From Chitinophagales bacterium (GTDB lineage Bacteria; Bacteroidota; Bacteroidia; Chitinophagales; LD1), in the NCBI GenBank assembly GCA_016787045.1, contig JAEUVA010000011.1, positions 1 through 64,000 on the forward strand: a stretch of 64,000 nucleotides of DNA, read 5' to 3'. Shown one piece after another: positions 38,698 to 47,344 of this stretch (position 1 is its first letter; each line of letters starts with the position of its first letter). Below the pieces are notes generated by a model, which saw nothing but the letters and a program-made list of their open reading frames with translations, was not told the origin of the DNA and made no database searches. The translations under genes were made by a program, and so were the position numbers.

Positions 38698-39711
38698 ATG
38701 GCAACTTCATATAGCTCCACACCCACCGGCCCATACAGCAAAACCATAGACCGCGCCTTTTTGGGCTTAGACATAATCATGGTCATATTGGTGTTGCTCA
38801 ACCTCGGGCTGCTGGCCATACAACTCAATTTTGAAACCGAAACCGTGCGGAGCTTACTGCAAACCTACGTACCGCAAGTGTATGAGGCATACCTGCCCGT
38901 GTACAACAATTTTCTTTTTATTGACCTGTGTTTTGTGGCGGTGTTTATTGCCGAGCTTTTGTTTAGGTGGTCGGTAGCTATTTACCATGGCACATACGCT
39001 AAGTGGTTTTTTTATCCGTTTGCCCGCTGGTACGATGTGCTGGGCTGCATACCGCTGGGCTCGTTTAGAATACTGCGGGTGATTCGCATAGTAGCCATTA
39101 TTGTGCGCTTGCAGCGGTTGGGGTTTATACAAGTGCGCAACTGGTATGCGTATAAATTATTTTCAAAATACGTAAACATACTGGCCGAAGAGGTAACCGA
39201 CAAGGTGGTGATAAATGTGCTGCGCGGAGTGCAAGAAGAAGTGAAAGGCGGCATACCGGTAACCGGTAAAATAATTGAGCAGGTGATACTGCCGCGCAAA
39301 GAGGTGCTAGTGAACTACCTGGCGCACCGCGTACAAAAAGTTACCCGCGACCAATACGAGTTGCACAGCGATGAACTGCGCGAAACCATTCGTGAATCGG
39401 TTACTAAAGCCATCCAACAAAACCCCAACATCAAGCGCCTGGAGCAAATACCACTGATAGGCCCGGCAGCTAGCGATGCGCTGCAACAATCGGTGTACGA
39501 CATTACGTTTCAAACCATCCATCAAATTTTTGAACGCCTGAGCACAGACGAAAGCCGCGTGCTCATTGAGCGCATTACCGATGCAACCATAGAAGCCATA
39601 TTAGTACAAGAAGACGATGCACAACTGCAAAAAACGTTTACCGATATGGTGGTGCACGCCCTGGAGTTGGTGAAAGAAGAAGTAGCCGTGAAACAGTGGC
39701 AGAAGGAGTAG
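38698..39711 (+). CDS. Voltage-sensor-like membrane protein without visible pore (337 aa)
   Basis: Four membrane helices lie in the first 150 residues (about 21-43, 70-92, 100-121, 124-146). The third holds RWYDVLGCIPL and the fourth FRILRVIRIVAIIVRLQRLG, with Arg at 124, 127, 130, 137 and 140, that is three-residue steps as in the S4 helix of voltage-sensing domains of ion channels. No further hydrophobic segments or pore loop follow. The C-terminal 190 residues are polar and helical, with RRE-type charge patterns. It may be a sensor coupled to an intracellular domain, or a distant channel relative. The reading is based on S4 periodicity only. Confidence 0.65.
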   Translation: MATSYSSTPTGPYSKTIDRAFLGLDIIMVILVLLNLGLLAIQLNFETETVRSLLQTYVPQVYEAYLPVYNNFLFIDLCFVAVFIAELLFRWSVAIYHGTYAKWFFYPFARWYDVLGCIPLGSFRILRVIRIVAIIVRLQRLGFIQVRNWYAYKLFSKYVNILAEEVTDKVVINVLRGVQEEVKGGIPVTGKIIEQVILPRKEVLVNYLAHRVQKVTRDQYELHSDELRETIRESVTKAIQQNPNIKRLEQIPLIGPAASDALQQSVYDITFQTIHQIFERLSTDESRVLIERITDATIEAILVQEDDAQLQKTFTDMVVHALELVKEEVAVKQWQKE

Positions 39712-39802
39712 CCCCGGAAATGGCAAATGCCAAAAACAAACTTTTCTTTCACTCATTATCAATGAGTTGCAAAGGTGTAATGAAAAAATAGTGGCTCATT
39801 CC

Positions 39803-39832
39803 TTGTAATCCTTACCCATAAAACTACTTTTG
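39803..39832 (+). promoter_or_regulatory. Bacteroidota sigma-A type promoter for rplM operon
   Basis: TTG at 39803-39805, a 19-bp spacer, and TACTTTTG at 39825-39832, an exact fit to the TAnnTTTG -7 consensus of this phylum. Transcription would begin near 39837-39840. The spacer 39712-39881 also holds a perfect 7-bp inverted repeat with a 3-nt loop at 39751-39767. Confidence 0.75.
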
Positions 39833-39836
39833 CGCT

Positions 39837-39858
39837 CCCTTTTGAAAAACCAAGAGGG
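39837..39858 (+). other. 5'-leader hairpin of rplM mRNA
   Basis: CCCTTTT (39837-39843) pairs with AAGAGGG (39852-39858) around an 8-nt loop, at the very start of the predicted transcript and 23 bp before the ATG. It may be an autoregulatory L13 leader, or merely a 5'-stabilising stem. Confidence 0.4.
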
Positions 39859-39881
39859 CACAAATTCTAAATTTTTAAACA

Positions 39882-40322
39882 ATGCAAGCAAGAAGTTACA
39901 GCACCAAAACGGTTACCGAAGCCGAAGTAAAGCGCGAGTGGTATATCGTAGATGCCGAAGGCAAAACCCTCGGCCGCATGACCAGCGAGATTGCCTCTAT
40001 ACTACGCGGCAAGCACAAACCCACCTTTACTCCCAACCAAGATTGTGGCGATTACGTTATCGTTATCAACTCCGGCAAAGTACGCTTAACCGGCAAAAAA
40101 CTGACCGATCGCTTTTTGGTACGCTACACCGGCTACCCGGGTGGTCAGCGCCTTACTGCGCCAAAAGAAGTATTGGAGAAAAACGCCAATAAACTGATAG
40201 AGCATGCCGTAAAAGGGATGTTGCCTAAAAGCTCTTTAGGTCGTAAAATGTTTACCAAGTTGTTTGTGTACGATGGAGCCGAGCATCCACACGCTGCACA
40301 AAAACCAAAATCTCTTAACTAA
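39882..40322 (+). CDS. rplM: 50S ribosomal protein L13
   Basis: 146 residues, the normal length. Recognisable blocks are [48 protein letters not shown] and the C-terminal [16 protein letters not shown], which is a strong L13 signature. It binds 23S rRNA early in large-subunit assembly. First gene of a run with rpsI (17-bp gap), rpsB and tsf, preceded by the promoter at 39803. Confidence 0.98.
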   Translation: MQARSYSTKTVTEAEVKREWYIVDAEGKTLGRMTSEIASILRGKHKPTFTPNQDCGDYVIVINSGKVRLTGKKLTDRFLVRYTGYPGGQRLTAPKEVLEKNANKLIEHAVKGMLPKSSLGRKMFTKLFVYDGAEHPHAAQKPKSLN

Positions 40323-40339
40323 ACACATTACCCTATACC

Positions 40340-40723
40340 ATGGATAAATTAAAAGTAGGAAGAAGAAAAGCAGCCGTAGCTCGCGTAAGCATTAAAGCCG
40401 GCAGCGGAGAAATTACCGTAAACGGAAAGGACTACAAAGTGTACTTCCCGTTGCCGTACATGCAAAACAAAGTAGAGGCACCCCTCAAAACTGCCGAGAG
40501 CGAAGGCCGCTTTGATATTACCGTAAACGTGTTTGGTGGTGGCGTAAAAGGCCAATCTGAAGCCGTATCGTTGGCTATTGCCCGCGCATTAATTGCCGAC
40601 AATGCCGAAAAACGCCCAGCGCTTAAAAAAGCAAAATTACTGCGCAGAGATGCTCGTGTAGTGGAGCGTAAAAAGACCGGTTTGCGCAAAGCGCGTAAGA
40701 GAGAGCAGTTCTCTAAACGTTAA
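40340..40723 (+). CDS. rpsI: 30S ribosomal protein S9
   Basis: 127 residues, complete. It begins KVGRRKAAVARVSIKAGSG and ends in the invariant tail REQFSKR, whose terminal Lys-Arg contacts P-site tRNA. The segment VFGGGVKGQSEAVSLAIARAL is typical. It pairs with rplM as in almost all bacteria. Confidence 0.98.
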   Translation: MDKLKVGRRKAAVARVSIKAGSGEITVNGKDYKVYFPLPYMQNKVEAPLKTAESEGRFDITVNVFGGGVKGQSEAVSLAIARALIADNAEKRPALKKAKLLRRDARVVERKKTGLRKARKREQFSKR

Positions 40724-40759
40724 TCCTATTCTTATCATCCTAATCAACACATTACTGAA

Positions 40760-41641
40760 ATGGAAAAAATAACACATAAAGCGCTCTTAGATGCACAGGT
40801 ACACTTTGGTCACCTGCGCAGAAAGTGGAACCCCAAAATGTTGCCGTTCATTTTTGGCGAGCAAAAGGGCATACACATTATTGACCTTAACCGCACTGCC
40901 GATAAGTTAGAAGAGGCCGCCTCTGCAGCCCGTTCTATTGCCAAAAGCGGTCGCAAAATTTTATTTGTAGCCACCAAAAAGCAAGCTAAAGAAGTGGTAA
41001 AACAAGCGGCTACCCGTGTAGGAATGCCCTTTGTTACCGAGCGTTGGTTAGGTGGTATGCTCACTAACTTTACTACCATTCGCAAGAGCATCAAAAAAAT
41101 GCAAAGCATTGAAAAAATGCTGGGCGATGGTACTCTGGAAAGCGTAACCAAAAAAGAGAAACTGGTACTTACCCGCGAGAAAGAAAAAATGGAAAAAGTA
41201 CTGGGCGGTGTGGCCAACATGAACCGCGTACCTGCCGCTCTGTTTTTAGTGGACATTATCCACGAAAACATTGCTTTAAAAGAAGCGCAGCGCTTAAACA
41301 TTAACACTTTTGGTATTGTGGATACCAACAGCGACCCTACAAAAGTAGATTTTGCCATACCCGGTAACGATGATGCCGCTACATCAATTGCTATTTTGAC
41401 CAACTACATTGCCGATGCTATTGCCGAAGGATTGGCCGAGCGCGCTGCTTCTAACGAAGGTAACGACTTAGCAGAAGACGATGACAATGCAGACAACAAT
41501 CAGTTTGATGGCGATGTAAACGAAGAAACAGGTGCCGATGGCGAGAACAAAGGCAAAGGCCCACGTAAACGCACCGGTGGAGGAGCAGGCCGCAGCAGAA
41601 CCAGAACCGGAGGCGGAGGAGCACCTAAAAAAACAACGTAA
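40760..41641 (+). CDS. rpsB: 30S ribosomal protein S2 with acidic and Gly/Arg-rich tail
   Basis: Residues 1-230 are ordinary S2: LDAQVHFGHLRRKWNPKM, ERWLGGMLTNFTTIRKS, and the domain with VDTNSDPTKVDFAIPGNDDA. After that, about 60 extra residues make an acidic stretch (EDDDNADNN..) and then a basic, Gly-rich tail with GRSRTRTGGGG ending KKTT, which is longer than the common 240-260-residue form. Extended S2 tails occur in Bacteroidota, but this one is RGG-like in composition. It lies 36 bp after rpsI and 112 bp before tsf. Confidence 0.97.
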   Translation: MEKITHKALLDAQVHFGHLRRKWNPKMLPFIFGEQKGIHIIDLNRTADKLEEAASAARSIAKSGRKILFVATKKQAKEVVKQAATRVGMPFVTERWLGGMLTNFTTIRKSIKKMQSIEKMLGDGTLESVTKKEKLVLTREKEKMEKVLGGVANMNRVPAALFLVDIIHENIALKEAQRLNINTFGIVDTNSDPTKVDFAIPGNDDAATSIAILTNYIADAIAEGLAERAASNEGNDLAEDDDNADNNQFDGDVNEETGADGENKGKGPRKRTGGGAGRSRTRTGGGGAPKKTT

Positions 41642-41670
41642 TCCTTTAGGTTTTCTACCCAAAAAACAAC

Positions 41671-41701
41671 AGCAGCCAGGTTCATCAATAACTTGGCTGC
41701 T
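41671..41701 (+). terminator. Hairpin between rpsB and tsf (terminator or attenuator)
   Basis: AGCAGCCAGGTT (41671-41682) pairs with AACTTGGCTGCT (41690-41701), 12 bp with one G-U pair and a 7-nt loop. The following tract (TTCATTT) is only weakly U-rich, so partial termination or mRNA processing is more likely than a full stop. Confidence 0.55.
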
Positions 41702-41753
41702 TCATTTAATCAAATTCAAATTAAATTCTTAAACCAATCATAACTTTAAAGAA

Positions 41754-42593
41754 ATGACCATTACAGCAGCACAAGTAAACGAACTGAGAAACAAAACCGG
41801 AGCCGGTTTAATGGATTGTAAAAAAGCGCTCACCGAAGCCGGTGGCGATTTGGAAAAAGCCATTGATTTTTTGCGCAAAAAAGGTGCTAAAGTAGCCGAG
41901 CTACGTGCTGGCCGCGCAGCAGCCGAAGGCGTGGTAGTAGCCAAAACCAATAGCGAAAATAACAAAGGGGTAGTAGTGTATCTGAGCTGCGAAACCGACT
42001 TTGTAGCCAAAAATGAAGAGTTTGTAAAACTGGCCACTGCAATTGCTGATGCCGCTTTAGCTGCCGGCTCTAAAACTACCGAGGATGTACTGGCTCTTAG
42101 CTTAGGTACCGCCACTGTAAAAGATGCGGTACAAGAAAAGGTATCTGCTATTGGCGAGTTGATTGCCGTATCTGCATTTGCTGCCTTAGAGGGAGAAAGC
42201 TTAGTGGCCTACAACCACATGGGCAATAAAATAGGTGTATTAGTAGCCCTCAACAAAGGGTTAAACGATACTGTAGCTGCCATTGGAAGAGACGTAGCCA
42301 TGCAAATTGCCGCCATGAACCCATTGGCAGTTGATGCTGCCGGTGTATCGCCCGAAGTATTAGCTCGCGAAAAATCTATTGCCCGCGAAAAGGCAGCCGC
42401 ATCCGGCAAGCCAGAAAATATATTAGATAAAATTGCAGAAAGTGCCGTGAACTCTTATTTGAAAGAAAATACCCTGCTTACTCAGCCGTTTGTAAAAGAT
42501 GGTAGCAAAACAGTAGCACAAGTATTAGGCGCAGCCGAAAGCGGATTAACTGTAGTTGCTTTCAGCCGTATAGAAAGAGGAGTAGCTGCATAA
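41754..42593 (+). CDS. tsf: Elongation factor Ts
   Basis: 279 residues. The N-terminal domain has MTITAAQVNELRNKTGAGLMDCKKALTEA-type sequence (key TGAGLMDCKKAL), followed by the EF-Tu-contacting core with CETDFVAKNEEF and the second half with MQIAAMNPLAV. It exchanges nucleotide on EF-Tu. It follows rpsB, the conserved order, and ends at a good terminator. Confidence 0.98.
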   Translation: MTITAAQVNELRNKTGAGLMDCKKALTEAGGDLEKAIDFLRKKGAKVAELRAGRAAAEGVVVAKTNSENNKGVVVYLSCETDFVAKNEEFVKLATAIADAALAAGSKTTEDVLALSLGTATVKDAVQEKVSAIGELIAVSAFAALEGESLVAYNHMGNKIGVLVALNKGLNDTVAAIGRDVAMQIAAMNPLAVDAAGVSPEVLAREKSIAREKAAASGKPENILDKIAESAVNSYLKENTLLTQPFVKDGSKTVAQVLGAAESGLTVVAFSRIERGVAA

Positions 42594-42618
42594 GCAACTT
42601 TTGATTAAAAATTTAGAA

Positions 42619-42646
42619 AGCCATCTGCTCAGCAGGTGGCTTTTTT
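42619..42646 (+). terminator. Rho-independent terminator after tsf
   Basis: AGCCATCTG pairs with CAGGTGGCT (9 bp, one G-U), followed by TTTTTT. It ends the rplM-rpsI-rpsB-tsf operon. Confidence 0.9.
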
Positions 42647-42738
42647 GTTAGAAGTAAGCCCTGGGTTTATTAGGTTAAAATTTGATAAATCGTTTTTGGT
42701 CGTAAAGTATATTGGTGATTGTTGTGCCCGCAACCCCT

Positions 42739-45159
42739 ATGAAGCACGTTATATTCTACCTGTGTATTTTCTGTTTTCCGCTTTTTGCAGCTGCAAAAAA
42801 AACAGTATCTATAGTAAGTGGCACAGTTACCGATAGCAAAACCCAAAAACCCATAGAGCTGGCCAACGTAGTGCTCCTCACTACCGACTCTGCATTTGTG
42901 GCCGGTACAGCCAGCAACCTTGATGGCAGCTTTGAGTTTAGCAAAGTTAACCCCGGTGCATATTTGATTAAAGTAAGCGCACTAACCTACGCCACCAAAA
43001 TAACAGAGGTGACCGTAGCACTGGCAGATAGCATGCTCTTAACAATTGAACTGCTATCCGAAGAAAAATCACTACAAGAAGTAGCCGTTACCGCTAACCG
43101 AAAAGTATATACCAAAGAAGCCGGCAAAGCCACTTTTAATGTGGCGCAAAGCCCCACTCATCAGGTAGGTACAGCAGATAATGTGCTGCAAAATATGCCG
43201 GGTGTAACTGTAGATCAAGATGGCAACATAACCATACAAGGCAAGCAAGGGGTAATTGTGCTGGTAGATGGCAAAACCAACCCCATGGCCAATGCCAACC
43301 TCAGCGCCTTTTTGAAATCTATCCCTGCAAATGCTATAGAAAGCATAGAATTAATTACTAATCCTTCGGCAAAGTATCAGGCCGAAGGCAGGGCGGGCAT
43401 CATTAACATTAAACTAAAAAAAGGGCGTGCCGATGGATTAAACGCCAGCATTACAGCCAACTATGGTACCATAGCCCGTACCAACAATAACGTAGTGCTC
43501 AACTACCGTAAAAATAAAGCTAATGTGTTTGGCACGTATGCTTTTAACTATGTAGAAAATGGTACCAAGTACATTGAAGACCGCGAGATTTACCTGCAAG
43601 ATACCAGCTACTATCACATGAATAGCCCTTCTGACGATAAACGCCAAAACCATACCGTTAAAGGCGGCATAGATCTGTTTATCAATCCCAAAAACACACT
43701 CACCTACACCGGTAATTTTGCTTATACCAAAAACAAATCGCTCACCAACTCGCATTCGCTCACCGAAAATAAAGAACACTTACTGGCAAACGATTATCGC
43801 TCTAACGTCAACAACAGAGAACATTTCTACTCGGTAACTAATGACCTGGCTTACGATAAAATTTTTGACACCACCGAGCGCTCCCTCAAAATAAGTGCCA
43901 CACATACTTACTTGACCGGCAACGAAACAAAACTGCTGGCCACTACTGCTACCGACCAATACGGAACTTACGACTCTACTGAAAGCATCAGCCGAAATAC
44001 ACATATAAAAAAATACATTAATAATTTGATTGCACAATTAGATTATGTACATCCGTTTAAGAAGTATGGTCAAAAAATTGAAACCGGATTTCGCAATGAG
44101 ACCACGGTAAACAAAAATATGTTTGATGTGTACTCGCTACTTTATGGGCAACCATATTTAGACACACTGCTGAGCAATAATTTTGAGTACACCGAAAACA
44201 TTAGCGCCATATACGGCACATGGAGTGCTTTATTCTTAGAAAAAATATCGGTGAGTGGCGGAGTACGGGCAGAGCATACTTTTATTCAATCTTCAAACAA
44301 TGCGGTAAAAAGAAACTACATCAGTTTTTTCCCTTCGGTAGAGCTGGGGTATAGTATAAATGATGACCACAACCTTTCGCTGGCCTACTCGCGCAGAATA
44401 AATCGTCCCAGTTTTCAGCAAATCAACAATGCAGTTATCTATTTTGATAACTACACTACGTGGCAAGGTAACCCCTATTTGCGACCCAGTTTTTTTCATG
44501 AAATTTCAGTGAATTACAGTGCTATGTTCAAAAAGCACATTTTCAATATAGAAGTGGGTGGCAATTTTTCTAAAGATGAATACACAGAATCGTCACTGTT
44601 AGATACCATCAATAAACTGTCTCGCGGCAGCGTGATAAACGGCTCTGAAGGCAAACAAGTATTCTTAGAACTATACACCAAAATTGTACTCACCAAGTGG
44701 TGGGATTTTCAAACCAACCACAACCTTTCTTATCAGCATTATCAGTATTTAGCCGGGTATAACCGCTCTGCCGTAAGCGGAGTAAGCTACAATCTGTGGG
44801 GCAGCAATATGTTTCGCTTTTGGAAAAACATGACTATTGATATAAACGGATGGATGAATGTGGGTGGAGTATCTTTTCAGGGGCGTTCAAAATTGGTGGG
44901 CGTGCTCAATACTTCCGTACGCAAAAGTTTTTTGAAAAACAACAACCTCACCATAGCCATCAGTGCTCAGAATATTTTACAAACCATGAAGTGGCGATGG
45001 AATACCAGCAATACCAATATGGAGACTATTGGTTCCTGGCAGAGTTTCAACCGCACGGTTAACCTGAGCATTACATATGTGTTTGGAAATAAAAATGCGC
45101 TGCGCAGGCAAGATGATAAATCTAACTCCCGATTATCGGGAGGTGGTGGCAAACAGTAG
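42739..45159 (+). CDS. Outer-membrane beta-barrel receptor (TonB-receptor-like, 806 aa)
   Basis: The ATG at 42739 (MKHVIFYLCIFCFPLFAAAKK) gives the signal peptide; the TTG-initiated extension from 42712 is unlikely. A CarboxypepD_reg-like domain (about 22-110, SGTVTDSKTQKPIELANVVLL) precedes a short plug (LQNMPGVTVDQDGNITIQGKQG about 160-180; ESIELITNPSAKYQAEGRAGIINI about 210-235) and a barrel with strands such as LSLAYSRRINRPSFQQINN. This layout is that of the 'outer membrane beta-barrel family' group rather than SusC receptors. The ligand is unknown. No partner lipoprotein is adjacent. Confidence 0.88.
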   Translation: MKHVIFYLCIFCFPLFAAAKKTVSIVSGTVTDSKTQKPIELANVVLLTTDSAFVAGTASNLDGSFEFSKVNPGAYLIKVSALTYATKITEVTVALADSMLLTIELLSEEKSLQEVAVTANRKVYTKEAGKATFNVAQSPTHQVGTADNVLQNMPGVTVDQDGNITIQGKQGVIVLVDGKTNPMANANLSAFLKSIPANAIESIELITNPSAKYQAEGRAGIINIKLKKGRADGLNASITANYGTIARTNNNVVLNYRKNKANVFGTYAFNYVENGTKYIEDREIYLQDTSYYHMNSPSDDKRQNHTVKGGIDLFINPKNTLTYTGNFAYTKNKSLTNSHSLTENKEHLLANDYRSNVNNREHFYSVTNDLAYDKIFDTTERSLKISATHTYLTGNETKLLATTATDQYGTYDSTESISRNTHIKKYINNLIAQLDYVHPFKKYGQKIETGFRNETTVNKNMFDVYSLLYGQPYLDTLLSNNFEYTENISAIYGTWSALFLEKISVSGGVRAEHTFIQSSNNAVKRNYISFFPSVELGYSINDDHNLSLAYSRRINRPSFQQINNAVIYFDNYTTWQGNPYLRPSFFHEISVNYSAMFKKHIFNIEVGGNFSKDEYTESSLLDTINKLSRGSVINGSEGKQVFLELYTKIVLTKWWDFQTNHNLSYQHYQYLAGYNRSAVSGVSYNLWGSNMFRFWKNMTIDINGWMNVGGVSFQGRSKLVGVLNTSVRKSFLKNNNLTIAISAQNILQTMKWRWNTSNTNMETIGSWQSFNRTVNLSITYVFGNKNALRRQDDKSNSRLSGGGGKQ

Positions 45160-45235
45160 AAATTGTTTGATTTAACGATAAAATCATTTTTGCTTATCGG
45201 CCATTAGCCATATACTCGCCACACTTGCCGCTGCT

Positions 45236-46789
45236 ATGAAACCAATCATTTTTGCATTATTTTTTATTTACAACTATATATGCGGATTTGCACAAATTTT
45301 TGACAGCACACTAACCCCTTTGTTAGATAAATCAACTGCACCGTTTGCCTTTGGTGTGGCATCGGGCGACCCACACACCAATAGTGTAATACTTTGGACA
45401 AAACTCTATACTCAAGAACCGACCACCGAAGCTGTAAAATGGGAAATAGCTACCGATACCTTTTTGATACAACCGGTAAACAGCGGTGAGGTATTTCCCG
45501 AATGGCAGAGCGCTTACACTATAAAAATCAAAGCCACAGAGCTAAAACCCAATACTACATATTACTATCGCTTTAAATACAAAAACAGTTACTCCGCCAT
45601 AGGCCGCACCAAAACCGCTCCCGAAAACGCAGACTTATTGAAATTGGCAGTTGTCAGTTGCAGCAATTACGAAGCGGGGCATTTTAATGCCTACCGCTTG
45701 GTGGCTCTGCAAAATGATATTGCTGCGGTGATACATTTGGGCGATTACATCTACGAAAGTGGCTCACTGCCTAACCCGGATAAGCCAAAGGTTCGCTACC
45801 ATATACCGCCTCACGAAATTGTATCGTTGCGCGATTACCGCACACGGTATGCGCAGTACAGGTTAGATGCCGATTTGCAAGAGGCGCACCGCCTCCACCC
45901 GTTTATCACCACTTGGGACGATCACGAGTTTGCCAACAACTCTTACTCTGGTGGTGCGCAAAACCATCAAAGCAATGAAGGAAACTGGGAGGCCCGAAAG
46001 CAAGTAGCCAAACAAGCATACTTTGAATGGCTGCCTATTTTACCCGATACCGGAGAGCCACAGGTCATTCGCCAATTACAATTTGGAAATCTTGCTGACT
46101 TGTGGATGTTGGACACCCGCATAGAAGCGCGTGCCAAACAACTAACCAGTCCGTATGATGCCGAGCTAAAAAACCCGACACAAACTATTTTAGGAAAATC
46201 GCAAGCCGACTGGCTGATAGATGGATTAGTAAAGAGTACAGCCAAATGGAAAATTTTGGGTAATCAAGTAATGTTCTCTGATTTTAGCGCTAAACACATT
46301 AGCAAAAAATATCAACGCAACTTAGATGCCTGGGATGGCTACCCTGCCGACCGCAACCGAATAATGGACTCTTTGTATGCACACCAAATACAAAACATTG
46401 TAGTACTCACGGGAGATATACATAGCTCATGGGCTTTTGATTTAGCGCGCCAGCAGCGCAACAAAAAAACGTATCGCAAAACTCCCGACAATAAAATTAT
46501 TGGTGCAGAAATGGTAGTTACCAGTATTACTTCTACCAATGCCGATGAGCGGGTTGGTAAGCCATTAGCCAAATTTGCCCAATCCATCATCAAAAATCGT
46601 GTGGCTAATCCGCATTTGCGCTATGTAAACATTATTGATCACGGCTATTTGCTATTGGAACTTACCCCGCAGTATGCTCGTGGTAGTTGGGTGTACACCC
46701 CTACAGTAAAATCTCCAAGCGCAGAAGTGGACAAAACAGTTAAGTGGCAAACACATTTTGATAATAACCGTTTACACCGCGTAAAGTAG
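45236..46789 (+). CDS. PhoD-family alkaline phosphatase/phosphodiesterase (517 aa)
   Basis: A signal peptide (MKPIIFALFFIYNYICGFAQ) leads to the PhoD N-terminal domain (FAFGVASGDPHTNSVILWTKL) and the metal-dependent catalytic domain: LAVVSCSNYEAGHFNAY, IHLGDYIYE, TTWDDHEFANN and LTGDIHSSW, which contain the calcium/iron ligands. These enzymes release phosphate from phosphomono- and diesters outside the cytoplasm. I looked for a Pho-box-like element in the 76 bp upstream and saw none, although one is present at 27245. No C-terminal T9SS domain is visible. Confidence 0.92.
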   Translation: MKPIIFALFFIYNYICGFAQIFDSTLTPLLDKSTAPFAFGVASGDPHTNSVILWTKLYTQEPTTEAVKWEIATDTFLIQPVNSGEVFPEWQSAYTIKIKATELKPNTTYYYRFKYKNSYSAIGRTKTAPENADLLKLAVVSCSNYEAGHFNAYRLVALQNDIAAVIHLGDYIYESGSLPNPDKPKVRYHIPPHEIVSLRDYRTRYAQYRLDADLQEAHRLHPFITTWDDHEFANNSYSGGAQNHQSNEGNWEARKQVAKQAYFEWLPILPDTGEPQVIRQLQFGNLADLWMLDTRIEARAKQLTSPYDAELKNPTQTILGKSQADWLIDGLVKSTAKWKILGNQVMFSDFSAKHISKKYQRNLDAWDGYPADRNRIMDSLYAHQIQNIVVLTGDIHSSWAFDLARQQRNKKTYRKTPDNKIIGAEMVVTSITSTNADERVGKPLAKFAQSIIKNRVANPHLRYVNIIDHGYLLLELTPQYARGSWVYTPTVKSPSAEVDKTVKWQTHFDNNRLHRVK

Positions 46790-46803
46790 CGGTTATTGTT
46801 GGT

Positions 46804-47232
46804 TTAGTGTTGTCTGCTGCTCACCAACAACTTTAAGGCTCTGAAAAAGTATATCAGTTTACGGAATCGTTTCCAAATGATAAATAACACCGCCTCCCTA
46901 AATAACATACTGATAATAGGAATAAGCAACAAGCTACATATTGCAATTATCCAAAACGGATAAGTCAACACCAGTTTGGCTAAAAACATGAGGCACAATG
47001 CGAAAGCTGCACCAACTATGAGCGAAATGCGGCTAAGTGCTTTGCGAAAAACAGCTACTATAGAATTGGTTTTGCGCATAACAGATACACCCGCCAACAC
47101 CAATGAAACCACTACACCAATAGCTGTGAGCATGGTAATACTGCTTACAATAAACAGTGCTATAATTAGCTGGATAAATACAGCAGACCAGTCAATACCG
47201 GCAGCAGATGGAAACATGTCGGGGATGTGCAT
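46804..47232 (-). CDS. Membrane protein of unknown function (142 aa)
   Basis: Start taken at the ATG at 47232 (MHIPDMFPSAAGIDW); the frame also has a GTG at 47244. About four hydrophobic helices follow: residues about 16-40, 44-62, 76-96 and 100-118, ending in a basic tail with WKRFRKLIYFFRALKL. No family recognised. It is convergent with the PhoD-like gene and divergent from the PIG-L gene. Confidence 0.6.
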   Translation of the reverse strand: MHIPDMFPSAAGIDWSAVFIQLIIALFIVSSITMLTAIGVVVSLVLAGVSVMRKTNSIVAVFRKALSRISLIVGAAFALCLMFLAKLVLTYPFWIIAICSLLLIPIISMLFREAVLFIIWKRFRKLIYFFRALKLLVSSRQH

Positions 47233-47344
47233 ACTCTTACACACGCAAATGTTGTACCAACTGCACTAAACTCATCTTACATTAGTTTTAAGTTGTTGCA
47301 GCCCTTAGTAATCACAAGATATTCTTTTGGATTAAGTTTGTGCC

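Noticed and set aside
40810..41403. 197-codon minus-strand frame
   Set aside because: Lies fully inside rpsB in antisense.
45160..45235. Pho box before the PhoD-like phosphatase
   Set aside because: Looked for TGTCAT-type units at 11-bp spacing in the spacer and found none.
47333..47340. TAAGTTTG as promoter of the PIG-L gene
   Set aside because: It matches the -7 consensus but lies 4 bp before the ATG and has no TTG at the right distance upstream.
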